Assembly: GCA_009693575.1 (NCBI GenBank)
Contig: SHWZ01000016.1
Span: forward strand, 1 to 47,548
Reading direction: 5' to 3'
From: Flavobacteriaceae bacterium
GTDB lineage: Bacteria; Bacteroidota; Bacteroidia; UKL13-3
Length of the DNA: 47,548 nucleotides
The position numbers and the translations under genes were made by a program. This document shows positions 25,145-34,058 of the stretch, in pieces. Positions within the stretch are counted from its first letter, which is position 1. Every line of letters starts with the position of its first letter. The notes under the pieces are model-generated. The model ran no database searches. It was not told the origin of the DNA and saw only the letters and a program-made list of their open reading frames with translations.

Positions 25145-26812
25145 TTAAAAATGAATGGTAAGTCCCGCCAGCACGTTGAATCCGGCCACAGGGTATTTGT
25201 ACCAGCGTTGGTATCGGGCGGCTGTAAGGTTGTTGATGTTAAGAAAGGCGGACACCTGTTTTGAGTAGCGGTAGTCGGCATTCAAGTTGAAATCAACAAA
25301 GCCGGGAAGCTTGATGGCGGTGATAGTTTGTTGCGAATCGTTATTGAAGCGGTTACCGTAGCGGCGGTTCATAGCATACACATCGGCTCCCAGCACCAAT
25401 TTTTCACCAAGGCTATAGCCACCATGTAACCGAAGGTCGGCAGTGGGCAGGTTCCATGCGTATGCATAACTTGTTAGGGTGTATTTGTAAAGGTTGCCAC
25501 TCAACTGAAATTTGATTTTCTCTGCCACCTGATGGTTCAACTCAATGTGAAGGTTACTCACCTTGCAGTCATCATAGGCAAGCAAAAAAGCGTTCAAGTT
25601 GCTTTCCGTGCTTGTTGTTGAATCGGTTGCTTCGGTCATAAAGAAGGCCATGTTTTTCACCGATTTGAAGTTGGCCTGCACCACATAAAAAGTATTTACT
25701 CCCATACTACCCGATAACCCAGCAAATAGTTGATTGAAAGACGTGTTGTCGTAGGTTTTGTTCTTTACCAAAAATGGATTTTGTAGACTCAAACTACGAA
25801 TGGTATTTTTTTGCCAGTCACCATCCATGCCTGCTACAATTTTCAGTTTGTACTTATCGATGAAATACGAAAAATGCACCTTTGGAAAAATGCGGAACTG
25901 CGAAGGATTGGCTGGGTCAGCATCCGAATTGAGATATATTGCACTTGCCCCCATCAGCAGTTTCATTTTAGCCCCACCCATCAAGTAGGTAGGGGTCAGT
26001 TTTACAAATGTTCTGTTCAGTTCTTTATCTCCTTTCAATCCGTTGGCATCCAGCACCAACTTCACTGTCAGCGGGCATTTGCTCAGGTAGGTGCTCAAGT
26101 TTGCAGTTAGCACAAATGCTTGTTCCTTGTTCTTGAATTTGTCGGTCAACGTATAGTAATCCAGTCCACCACCATATTTCATTCTACTGCTATCGGTACT
26201 GCTTTGTCCATTTTGCCAAGTGCCAGCTAAGTCGATGGTGCTGTAGCCAAGTTTTGTTTGGTCTTTGTTAAATGAATCTTTATACAATTCATCAAAGCCA
26301 TAGAACCGATAATTGCGAAGGCTGTAGCGGGTATCAAGGCTATACACATTGTCGCCACGATATATTTTTCCGTAGCCTTCTATTTCGCTTTCAGCAAGAC
26401 GGCGGCTTAGGTTGCTGCTATTGTTGCTGTAGTGGTTCAGGTTCAGTCCGCCAGTATAATCGCGGTTGCGTAAAGTCATGGCCGAGCCCTGTACAAAAGG
26501 TGTATTGAAATTACCATAGCCCACTTTCAAAAAGTTACCATAAAGCCTACTTAGTTTTTCGTTAGGCAATGCAATAGCTTTATATGTCCCCATGCGTGGC
26601 GAAAGGCTGTCCAACTGCCGTGGCACAATTTCATATTTGAAAGTTGGTGGCTCTATGTATGCCGTTTCTGGCAATGGTTTGCTGTACAACTTTTCTACCT
26701 TCATCACCTCTGGGCGATAGTTGGGTTTTATTTCTACTGTGTCACTTTCCATGGCCACCTGAGCGAGCATACTGTGTGAGCAAAGCAGAAGCAGATATAT
26801 TATTTTTTTCAT
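25145..26812 (-). CDS. Outer-membrane beta-barrel protein, TonB-receptor-like without plug
   Basis: A 555-residue exported protein (signal MKKIIYLLLLCSHSMLA). After about 80 residues rich in Pro/Glu (EIKPNYRPEVMKVEKL, YIEPPTFKYEI) the sequence is a long run of alternating strands with Tyr/Asn, for example LKVGYGNFNTPFVQG and GGLNLNHYSNN, and it ends with the barrel signature F at the last residue (AGLTIHF). The C-terminal part (VDFNLNADYRYSKQVSAFLN) looks like TonB-dependent receptors, but no plug domain is present. It follows the long TPR gene by 43 bases on the same strand; the pair may form one envelope complex. The ligand is unknown. Confidence 0.8.
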   Translation of the reverse strand: MKKIIYLLLLCSHSMLAQVAMESDTVEIKPNYRPEVMKVEKLYSKPLPETAYIEPPTFKYEIVPRQLDSLSPRMGTYKAIALPNEKLSRLYGNFLKVGYGNFNTPFVQGSAMTLRNRDYTGGLNLNHYSNNSSNLSRRLAESEIEGYGKIYRGDNVYSLDTRYSLRNYRFYGFDELYKDSFNKDQTKLGYSTIDLAGTWQNGQSSTDSSRMKYGGGLDYYTLTDKFKNKEQAFVLTANLSTYLSKCPLTVKLVLDANGLKGDKELNRTFVKLTPTYLMGGAKMKLLMGASAIYLNSDADPANPSQFRIFPKVHFSYFIDKYKLKIVAGMDGDWQKNTIRSLSLQNPFLVKNKTYDNTSFNQLFAGLSGSMGVNTFYVVQANFKSVKNMAFFMTEATDSTTSTESNLNAFLLAYDDCKVSNLHIELNHQVAEKIKFQLSGNLYKYTLTSYAYAWNLPTADLRLHGGYSLGEKLVLGADVYAMNRRYGNRFNNDSQQTITAIKLPGFVDFNLNADYRYSKQVSAFLNINNLTAARYQRWYKYPVAGFNVLAGLTIHF

Positions 26813-26855
26813 ACGGGGTTAAGGTTTTTAGTTCTTTAATTAATCGTCTTTGTAC

Positions 26856-29800
26856 TTACTCTTCTTCTTCCTTCAGTTGTTCTGGTGGTGCCAACGATTG
26901 ATTTGGTGGCATCAGGGCTTCTAGTTTTTCCTTAGCAGTTTTCACAATGTCTTCGGGGTCGTCGGTGTCAGGTTCGTAGTTCTCTATCACACTTTGCAGC
27001 GTGTGGCGGGCTTGGAAAGTGTCGCTCATATGCACGTAGTTATTAGCCAATAGTATAAACCCTTTGGCTACCCAATACTCAAAATCTCCGTATTGCGAAG
27101 CCAATTCCTTTAGGCTTTTTTTGCATCCAAGGGTATCCCATTGTTCGTATTGAATCTGTGCCAACATGTACTTGCTCTCGGCCGATTTCCAGTTCTTGGG
27201 GCCTTTAGTCACTTCTTTGAAATAAATCTTGGATTTGTCAGGTTCGCTAGGGTAATAGGATTTTGCTAATAGATACTGAGCTTCCAATTTTTGCTCTACT
27301 CCCACTTCTTGGCTACCTATCAATTTTTGGGCACTTACCCGAAGTTTCTCCGAGTTGTTCAATTTTTCACTGCAACGCATTTGCCCAAGCAGACTGAATT
27401 GCACATTTTCTTTTGTACTTGCCAGTGGTTCGTATTGCTCAAAATATCTCAACGCCTGTGTATACTCTTTATGCTGATAAAACAGGCTTGCACAGTTCTT
27501 CACACTACGATCGGTGTATTCGTGTTGTGGCTTTGAAGCCAACCATTCATAATCAGGCAAAGCTTCAGTGTATTTCTTTTTTCTAAAAAAGATTTCTGCC
27601 CGCTGGTAATGTGCCTTGGTGCTAAAAAATCCATTCGAAAACTGACTAAGGTAGCTGTCCAAACCTTTTATGGCTAGTGCAGTGTCGGTTGCCCGTAGTG
27701 CATTTTGCGAAGATTCATATATGATAGAATCCTGTTCACTTAGATTCAATTTTCCTTTCGTTAAAATGTTCAGCGATTCGATGTCCCCTTTCTCTACATA
27801 TAGGTCTTTCAATATTTCATAAGCCTCTTTGGCTTCCTCGCTTTCCGGATATTTGCTCATCACATATTGAAACTGCTCTATCGCCCTCTCGGCCTTGTTC
27901 TGTCGTTTGAATATCAATCCAATATTGAGCTGTGCCCGGCGTACATCATTACCGTTTTTCTTTTTGGTCACTAATTGGTCAAACCAATCCAAAGCTTCTT
28001 CCAATTTATCCAAGTAAAAATTCGTGTAACCCAGTTCGTATAAACTTTTTTCCAAGTAATCGCTTTCGTCATACATCTCTACGAGTTTGGCCAACATATT
28101 TATCTTCTCGTATTGCTTTCCCATCAAGCCATATATGATTCCTTTCTGAAACAAAGCATAATCGTGGAAACGTGCATCTTTCACCACCACCCAATTGTAT
28201 TCGGCCAAGGCACTGTTGTATTGCTTTTGAATAAAATAACAATCAGCCAAACGTGTATGTGCATCTAGCACCATGTCGGGCTTATCGTTATAGAAACTTT
28301 CTAATTCTGTAAACTTAGTGAACGCCTTCACTGCTTTCGACCATTGTTCTTTTTTTATCATGCAATAGCCAATGTTGTAGTAGCAGGTGGCATAGTGAAC
28401 TGACTTCTTTGCTCCATCCTCTTCCAGAAAATCTTCGTATAATTCTAAGGCCTCATCGGGGCGTCCTCTCTTATACATCATTTCTGCCAGCCAATAGTCG
28501 GCTAGCACCGTGAACTTCTTGTCCTCCGGGTATTCGAGCGATTTGCGAAAAAGTTTTTCAGCCCCACTAATGTCGCCTGCCTGATATAATTCCTCAGCCT
28601 TGCAGTAGGCACTTTTTTGAATAGCTTGCTTCACCCGGCTGTTCTTGTTCTTCAAGGGTTCCAATATCTCCAATGCTTTTGTAAATTGTTTTGTATTCAA
28701 AAACAAAACACTGAGCAAATCCTTTGCATCTTCATTATACTTTGAGTTTGGAAAATGGGTAATGAACTGGGACAGCGAAGTGATAGCCACCGCCTGCTGT
28801 GGTAGTAGCTCATAGCAAAGTTTGGCATACTGAAACGAAGCTTCTTCCTTAATACCTAAATCAAAATCGGCTCGTGAAGCCTGATAAAAAGCCAGCCGTG
28901 CATTCTCTCGTTTGTTCAGCTGCAACATGCAATAGGCCAGGTTATATCCCACATTTTGTGAGAAACCATTCTTCCTATCCACCAAACGAGAGTATCGATT
29001 GATGGCTTTCTCATAATGCCTCAATTGTTGGTTGCTCCAGGCCAGTGCATACACATCCGAATCTGTAGTAATCTTTCCTTTCATCGCTGCTTTTTCCAAT
29101 CGCGTTTCTGCTTTCTCAAAATTGCCTAGGCGGTATTGGCTCAATCCATTTATGTGGTTGATATCATCCAAGATTTCCTTGTTAGTCATCGTGTCCGAAA
29201 TGTCAACCACTTGTTGAAATTTTCCTTGTTTGAAATATATCTGAGTGATATACAATGGGGCTACTTGCCCAAACTGCTTATGGTCTAAAACCCGCAACAG
29301 GGCTTGTTCTGCCAAGTCATATTCGTTGCGTTGATAGTGGATAAAACCTTTGTAGTAATTGGCCTGTTTGTAGTATTTGTTTTCATCCAAACACACTTGA
29401 GCTAATGCCTCTTTTGCTTCTTCATATTGATTCAGTTTGTAATAACTAAAACCTTTGATAAACCAATATTCTTTTTCGTCGTCAGGGATCATTCCTGTAT
29501 GGTCGGTGAGTGCAAGGGCTGGTGCTACCAATTTATATTTTTTATCCCTGAAATGTATCCGTCCTATCTGAAAATACGACAGCACACCACAAGGATGCTG
29601 GGGGTAGTTGTAGGCCAAGGCTTTGAAAAGTTCCAAAGCATCAGGGTTGTACAATTCGAATGCACAGATGGCATCATAAAATTTCGCTCGGATGCTTAAG
29701 GCGGTGTCTTTGCTTTGCTCCATGAATTGTGCAAAAGCCTGTCTGGCCGCTGCATACTTTTCCTTCTGAAAAAGCTCAACCCCATGGTGATAAACCTGAA

Positions 29801-29900
29801 TGGGCTGTTCCAGGTTTTGGGTCTTCTGTGCCCGCAACAAAGAGATGGAACAAACCGTCACGCATAGGATTGCAAAAAGTCTTGGCCTGAAATTTTTCAT
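26856..29900 (-). CDS. Large exported TPR-repeat protein (1014 aa)
   Basis: A signal peptide (MKNFRPRLFAILCVTVCSISLLRA) is followed by a repeat protein made almost wholly of TPR units: for example AAARQAFAQFMEQSKDTAL, LYEDFLEEDGAKKSVHYATC, AIEQFQYVMSKYPESEEAKEA, and ALPDYEWLASKPQHEYTD. More than 20 helical hairpins can be counted roughly. The C-terminus ends in APPEQLKEEEE. Tol-Pal-associated YbgF-like and gliding-related TPR proteins have this look, but no specific family is claimed. It is upstream of, and likely co-transcribed with, the plug-less barrel protein. Confidence 0.9.
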   Translation of the reverse strand: MKNFRPRLFAILCVTVCSISLLRAQKTQNLEQPIQVYHHGVELFQKEKYAAARQAFAQFMEQSKDTALSIRAKFYDAICAFELYNPDALELFKALAYNYPQHPCGVLSYFQIGRIHFRDKKYKLVAPALALTDHTGMIPDDEKEYWFIKGFSYYKLNQYEEAKEALAQVCLDENKYYKQANYYKGFIHYQRNEYDLAEQALLRVLDHKQFGQVAPLYITQIYFKQGKFQQVVDISDTMTNKEILDDINHINGLSQYRLGNFEKAETRLEKAAMKGKITTDSDVYALAWSNQQLRHYEKAINRYSRLVDRKNGFSQNVGYNLAYCMLQLNKRENARLAFYQASRADFDLGIKEEASFQYAKLCYELLPQQAVAITSLSQFITHFPNSKYNEDAKDLLSVLFLNTKQFTKALEILEPLKNKNSRVKQAIQKSAYCKAEELYQAGDISGAEKLFRKSLEYPEDKKFTVLADYWLAEMMYKRGRPDEALELYEDFLEEDGAKKSVHYATCYYNIGYCMIKKEQWSKAVKAFTKFTELESFYNDKPDMVLDAHTRLADCYFIQKQYNSALAEYNWVVVKDARFHDYALFQKGIIYGLMGKQYEKINMLAKLVEMYDESDYLEKSLYELGYTNFYLDKLEEALDWFDQLVTKKKNGNDVRRAQLNIGLIFKRQNKAERAIEQFQYVMSKYPESEEAKEAYEILKDLYVEKGDIESLNILTKGKLNLSEQDSIIYESSQNALRATDTALAIKGLDSYLSQFSNGFFSTKAHYQRAEIFFRKKKYTEALPDYEWLASKPQHEYTDRSVKNCASLFYQHKEYTQALRYFEQYEPLASTKENVQFSLLGQMRCSEKLNNSEKLRVSAQKLIGSQEVGVEQKLEAQYLLAKSYYPSEPDKSKIYFKEVTKGPKNWKSAESKYMLAQIQYEQWDTLGCKKSLKELASQYGDFEYWVAKGFILLANNYVHMSDTFQARHTLQSVIENYEPDTDDPEDIVKTAKEKLEALMPPNQSLAPPEQLKEEEE

Positions 29901-29937
29901 ATTTTGGGAAGCCGGTATTGGTTGCCCGACTGAGTAT

Positions 29938-29945
29938 CAAAACTA
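29938..29945 (-). promoter_or_regulatory. -7 box (TAGTTTTG) for the large TPR gene
   Basis: TAGTTTTG on the minus strand lies 37 nt before the ATG at 29900. No upstream TTG at the standard spacing was found, so this is a moderate candidate only. Confidence 0.35.
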
Positions 29946-30045
29946 TTGCCCCGTGCGGGTTTGGGCATTTGTTCTTTTCTACAAACCGTAAACTATTATG
30001 GACATAGAATTTGCCCTTCTCAAGTATATCTTGCGGCACTTTTTT

Positions 30046-31035
30046 ATGCTGAAACAAACCGCTTTATTTTTACTCGCAACAGTCCTGATCTGCTCAGCCT
30101 GCGAAAACGATATAGACGTGAACGCCGAATGGAAAGAAACAGCGGTTGTTTATGGCTTACTCGACCCCGGCACTCCTACCCAGTTCATCCGCATACAACG
30201 CACCTACCAAAATGGGTATGGGGATGCCATCAAGCTGGCTCAGGTGGGAGACTCCCTCTTTTTCGATACCCTTTCTGTGAGCCTTGACGTGTATCAAAAT
30301 GGAAACTATGTGACCACCCACATCTTCTATCCCGACCAATCCATTATCAAAGACACGGGCATGTTTGCAGCCCAGCCCAACACGCTTTATGCCTGCAACA
30401 ATGCCATCAACAAAGATTATAATTACCATCTAAAAATACGAAACCCACGCAGCGGGAAAGAATATACTTCATCCACCAGTATCGTGAGGCCATCTTTTAT
30501 CATGGGCGGGCTGCCAGCATTGTTTTATGTTGCACCAAATCGCAGCACCTCCTTCAGGGTGAATACAGGTGTGCGTGGACTTTCCTACGACATGGTTTTG
30601 AAGTTTTATTATATGGAATACGACTCCTCCACCTCCGACAGCAACCTGCACAGCATTCAATGGATAAATGTATCCAACTTTATGGCTAGCGACGACAAAG
30701 GTGGCGAAGAATTGATTATGAAACTGACAGGATCACTCATGTACGATTTTGTAGCGGCCAATGTATTCCCAAAAGCCAAAGTATATCGCCGCATGAAAAG
30801 CTGCAAGGTATCCTTTGTGGGTGGTGCGGCGGCCTTGGTTGATTATATCTCTCTCAGCCGCCCAAGTATTGGCATTGTGCAAAAGAAACCCGAATACTCC
30901 AACATCAGCAACGGACTTGGCATATTCAGTAGCCGCTGCACACAAAGCGACTCCCTAGCTGTGAACGACAGCATGAACTACCACCTTCAAAATCTGACCT
31001 CCGCCAAAGGGCTTGGGTTTAGGAGTAAATTGTAA
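30046..31035 (+). CDS. Lipoprotein, possibly DUF4249-like
   Basis: A 329-residue lipoprotein. The ATG at 30046 gives a lipobox ending in CSAC (Cys19); the frame also has an ATG at 29998 that would spoil the signal. After the anchor, ETAVVYGLLDPGTPTQFIRIQRTY and SVSLDVYQNG resemble the beta-rich start of DUF4249 lipoproteins that pair with TonB receptors, but the match is only a general one. A TonB receptor gene does lie close by, though on the opposite strand and facing this gene. Outer-membrane location is inferred. Confidence 0.7.
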   Translation: MLKQTALFLLATVLICSACENDIDVNAEWKETAVVYGLLDPGTPTQFIRIQRTYQNGYGDAIKLAQVGDSLFFDTLSVSLDVYQNGNYVTTHIFYPDQSIIKDTGMFAAQPNTLYACNNAINKDYNYHLKIRNPRSGKEYTSSTSIVRPSFIMGGLPALFYVAPNRSTSFRVNTGVRGLSYDMVLKFYYMEYDSSTSDSNLHSIQWINVSNFMASDDKGGEELIMKLTGSLMYDFVAANVFPKAKVYRRMKSCKVSFVGGAAALVDYISLSRPSIGIVQKKPEYSNISNGLGIFSSRCTQSDSLAVNDSMNYHLQNLTSAKGLGFRSKL

Positions 31036-31143
31036 TTAATCAATTTACAAAGTTCGCTTTCAACCTCCTCTCACGAACACCAAAAAAAAAACGATGGTGA
31101 GTAAACTATTGTTCTTTGCATCTTGAATCCAACCCATTCGCGG

Positions 31144-31671
31144 TCACTTCACCACCTCATACATTTTCTTACCCTGCACGAGCCTGTCAACGGTCTTGGC
31201 TAGGCGGTTCACTTTGGTTTCTTCGTGTTTGGCTGAGTAAATCCAGTTTATGTAGTACCGTTGCTCGCTTTCGGTTAGCGATTGGAAGAACTTCAAAGCC
31301 ACAGGTTCATCGGCAATGCAGAGCAACATTTCGTCAGGTACTTCAAGTGGTTCGGCGTCGGGGTAAAGTATTACTTGCACATGGTCGCCTGCTTCTTTCT
31401 TTATCTTTTTGCGAATCTCTGCTTTCACTGGAAGGAAAAGTCCACCGCCTTTTATGGGCATCAAATGGTATTTTTTTATCTCAAAATCATCAATCGTTCC
31501 TCGTACCTTTACAAAACCAAAAGCAGTGTTCTTGTCTTTCAATAGTTGAGGAAGGCGGGTAAAAGTCAAGCCTCCTTTGCCTGGGTATTTTTCCAACAAA
31601 CATAGCATGTTGAGCAAAGGTTTTTCGTTTCCATGAGAAACCAAAATTTCACTTTCTTTTTTGCTCTTCAT
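31144..31671 (-). CDS. DUF1905 / YdeI (OmdA)-domain protein
   Basis: A 175-residue soluble protein. The N-terminal half has the DUF1905 pattern (VKVRGTIDDFEIKKYHLMPIKGGG, LPVKAEIRKKIKKEAGDHVQV) and the C-terminal part has the YdeI/OmdA-like region (FFQSLTESEQRYYINWIYSAKHEETKVNRLAKTV cut short here to its core SLTESEQRYYINWI). Members occur widely in Bacteroidota; the YdeI group has been linked to bacteriocin or antimicrobial protection, but no activity is established for this arrangement. Start ATG at 31671, 7 bases after the TonB receptor stop on the same strand, so probably co-transcribed. Confidence 0.8.
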   Translation of the reverse strand: MKSKKESEILVSHGNEKPLLNMLCLLEKYPGKGGLTFTRLPQLLKDKNTAFGFVKVRGTIDDFEIKKYHLMPIKGGGLFLPVKAEIRKKIKKEAGDHVQVILYPDAEPLEVPDEMLLCIADEPVALKFFQSLTESEQRYYINWIYSAKHEETKVNRLAKTVDRLVQGKKMYEVVK

Positions 31672-31678
31672 TCAACAA

Positions 31679-33988
31679 TCAAAACGTATAATTCATAGCT
31701 AAAGCCGGCATGATGGGAAGCTGATTGATGCGGCGGTATTTCACCCGGTCGAAGTAGAATATATTTTGACGGTTGTACACGTTGGTGAGGCTGAACGACA
31801 CACTAAAAGCCTCTCGTTTGGCCAACTCCTGCTTGCGTTCGATGCTGATATCCATGCGGTGTAAATAAGGCAGGCGACCACTATTTATGTCGGCGTACTG
31901 GATGCCAAGGCTGCCGTTAGTTTTTGTGTAATCAGTGCTTACGCCACTAGCAAAATCGAGAACCTCGTAGAATCCCTGTGACTTGGTAAACGGGAATCCC
32001 GAACCAAAGTTCCAGCGGCAGTTAAAGTACCATTTGCTCTTTTTGGACTGATGCATATACGATAGCAGAGTATTGAGATTATGTCGGCGGTCGAAGTGCG
32101 GGAAATAAGTGCGGAACTCATCCATGCGATTTACATAGGTAAGTGAATAGGTAGTCCAAAAAAACCATCCCTTTTTAGTGTAGGTATACTTAAAATCAAG
32201 CCCCTGTGCGTTGCCATGTTCAATGATGAAGTCAATGCGTTGCAACTCGGGCTTACCTTGGTTTTGTGCATTGTTGTCGTATATTTTATCTCGGTTGATG
32301 TTGGTCAGTTGGTTGAAATATTTCCAGTAGCCCTCCACTTCAATTTTACTGGCCGAAGTAAAATCATATTCAAACCCCAAAAGCAAGTGTCGCGATTTTT
32401 GAAGCCGTGTTTTCACTGGGCTACCTTTGTAGGTGAGTGGCAGGTCGTCGGGGCCAGAGAGGAAGCCGTAGAAAAGGTTCACCACATCGCGGTCGCTCAC
32501 GGCACTCATCAGGTTTTGTGAATATAATCCAGCAGCGGTCTTCATCCTGAATTTGCTGGTAATATCCACCTTGCCATTGAAGCGTGGCTCAATAGAGGCA
32601 TTGCCCAGCGAAGCATAAAACTGCCCTCGAAGGCCAGGCTCTAGCACCCAATGCCTCCAACGGCGGCGATACTTCACATAGCCACAGAGTTCAGTGGTGT
32701 AATCTACTTGTTGTATCACTCTGTTGGCGGCATTGTAGGTCTTAAAGTCTGTTTTAAACCCGTTGATTTCCATTCCGTATTTCAGCTCGTCCGCTTCCAA
32801 GTAGTAGGTAAAATTTATATTGGCATTGAAACCATTCACATGACTATATCGTGGTGCCAAGTCGGGTTCAGTTTGTTCCATTTGGTAATCGCTGAATGCC
32901 AACACTCCGTTGATAATGCTGCTTGTTCCTTCCGGTACAAATGAAAAATTGACGCCGCCACCCTGACTTTTCCAACCATAAGAAGTGCTACCAGGATAAT
33001 TCACCCGATCATTGAAATTGAAGTAGAAAAGATTGGCCTTGCTGCCCGACGGTGAGCTGAAAGTGAACTTGGTATACAAATCTTGGAAAGAGAATGGAAG
33101 GCCGCCATTATCTTTAGCTGCGTATCGATATAATTGCTTGGAACTCCTATCCAGAAATGAATTTTTATAGGAAATCAAATAGGTGCTACTCCCCTCCCCC
33201 TCTTTGAATTTTTTGAGCGGTCCCTCCAAAATGGCCTTGGCAGCAAATGGGCTGAGAGAAACTTTCCCTCCTAGATACTTTTTGTTCCCATCTTTAGTTT
33301 GCACATCAAGAACGGCACTCACCCGGCCACCATATTGTGCGTTAAATCCCGCAGAATATACATTGATGGTCTTGATAAAATCGCCATCGAACACCGAGAA
33401 TAAGCCAATAGAATGGAAAGGATTATAGATGGTCATGCCATCCAGCAGCACTTTGTTCATCACTGGACTACCTCCGCGAATATAGAGTTGCCCACCTTGG
33501 TCTCCACTGGTTACCACCCCCGGAAGTATTTGTAGATACTGCACAGCATCAGGTTCGCCCCCCACCATGGGTAACCTCGAAAAATCTTTCGATGGGTTTA
33601 TTTCAAAGTGGCCAATATTGATTTTGTTTGTATCGGTGCGGCGGTTCCGTTGGTCCGAGATATATACTCCAGCAAGCACGTTTTCAGAAGGGCTCAGGTA
33701 AAAGTTTTTATTATTAGCTCGGTCGGTATACACTGTAAAATGGAGCCTTACAGTGTCGAAATTGAGTATATGACATTCGCCCTGATAATCGCCAGCAGGC
33801 ACCTTGCCAAAACTATAAAATCCTTCCTTGTCGGTGGATGCCCGTTTGCCAGTTGGACTCAAGGTGATAATAGCACCTTCAACGGTTGAGCCATCAGCCT
33901 TGCTGAACACAAAGCCTCGCAAATCGCCTGTTTGTGCTTCTGCACCAAATCCATAGGTCAATATAAGTAACAGAAAAAATCTTTTCAT
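31679..33988 (-). CDS. TonB-dependent receptor with CarboxypepD_reg-like head
   Basis: A 769-residue outer-membrane receptor. The ATG at 33988 gives the signal peptide MKRFFLLLILTYGFGAEA; the frame extends to 34126, which would overlap the divergent gene. Residues about 20-100 form a carboxypeptidase-regulatory-like beta domain (LRGFVFSKADGSTVEGAII). The plug follows (LPMVGGEPDAVQYLQ, GGQLYIRGGSPVMNKVLLDG, VYSAGFNAQYGGRVSAVLDV), then a barrel ending in LAMNYTF. It imports an unknown substrate through the outer membrane. There is no SusD partner next to it, so it is not a classic Sus pair. Confidence 0.93.
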   Translation of the reverse strand: MKRFFLLLILTYGFGAEAQTGDLRGFVFSKADGSTVEGAIITLSPTGKRASTDKEGFYSFGKVPAGDYQGECHILNFDTVRLHFTVYTDRANNKNFYLSPSENVLAGVYISDQRNRRTDTNKINIGHFEINPSKDFSRLPMVGGEPDAVQYLQILPGVVTSGDQGGQLYIRGGSPVMNKVLLDGMTIYNPFHSIGLFSVFDGDFIKTINVYSAGFNAQYGGRVSAVLDVQTKDGNKKYLGGKVSLSPFAAKAILEGPLKKFKEGEGSSTYLISYKNSFLDRSSKQLYRYAAKDNGGLPFSFQDLYTKFTFSSPSGSKANLFYFNFNDRVNYPGSTSYGWKSQGGGVNFSFVPEGTSSIINGVLAFSDYQMEQTEPDLAPRYSHVNGFNANINFTYYLEADELKYGMEINGFKTDFKTYNAANRVIQQVDYTTELCGYVKYRRRWRHWVLEPGLRGQFYASLGNASIEPRFNGKVDITSKFRMKTAAGLYSQNLMSAVSDRDVVNLFYGFLSGPDDLPLTYKGSPVKTRLQKSRHLLLGFEYDFTSASKIEVEGYWKYFNQLTNINRDKIYDNNAQNQGKPELQRIDFIIEHGNAQGLDFKYTYTKKGWFFWTTYSLTYVNRMDEFRTYFPHFDRRHNLNTLLSYMHQSKKSKWYFNCRWNFGSGFPFTKSQGFYEVLDFASGVSTDYTKTNGSLGIQYADINSGRLPYLHRMDISIERKQELAKREAFSVSFSLTNVYNRQNIFYFDRVKYRRINQLPIMPALAMNYTF

Positions 33989-34045
33989 AAAATTGGCTGC
34001 AATTACGGGATGGAAAGCAAAAGCATAAAGAAGGTTACTTGTTAA

Positions 34046-34053
34046 TACCTTCG
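34046..34053 (+). promoter_or_regulatory. -7 box (TACCTTCG) for the GT-C-like gene
   Basis: TACCTTCG ends 5 nt before the ATG at 34059; the predicted mRNA is leaderless. It is identical to the box before 4211. The spacer to the divergent TonB receptor is 70 bases. Confidence 0.45.
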
Positions 34054-34058
34054 CAGCC

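Noticed and set aside
24952-25281. Longer N-terminus for the HU/SPOR protein
   Set aside because: It would overlap the barrel gene and cross a good -7 box; relatives start at MILGKYINELL, matching the ATG at 24951.
31036-31143. Terminator between the convergent lipoprotein and YdeI genes
   Set aside because: Only a 5-bp stem (GTTCG/CGAAC) with a 17-base loop and an A10 run was found; not enough to call.
30046-33988. A SusC/SusD polysaccharide-utilisation pair
   Set aside because: The receptor and the lipoprotein are on opposite strands, and the lipoprotein has no SusD-like helical TPR fold pattern.
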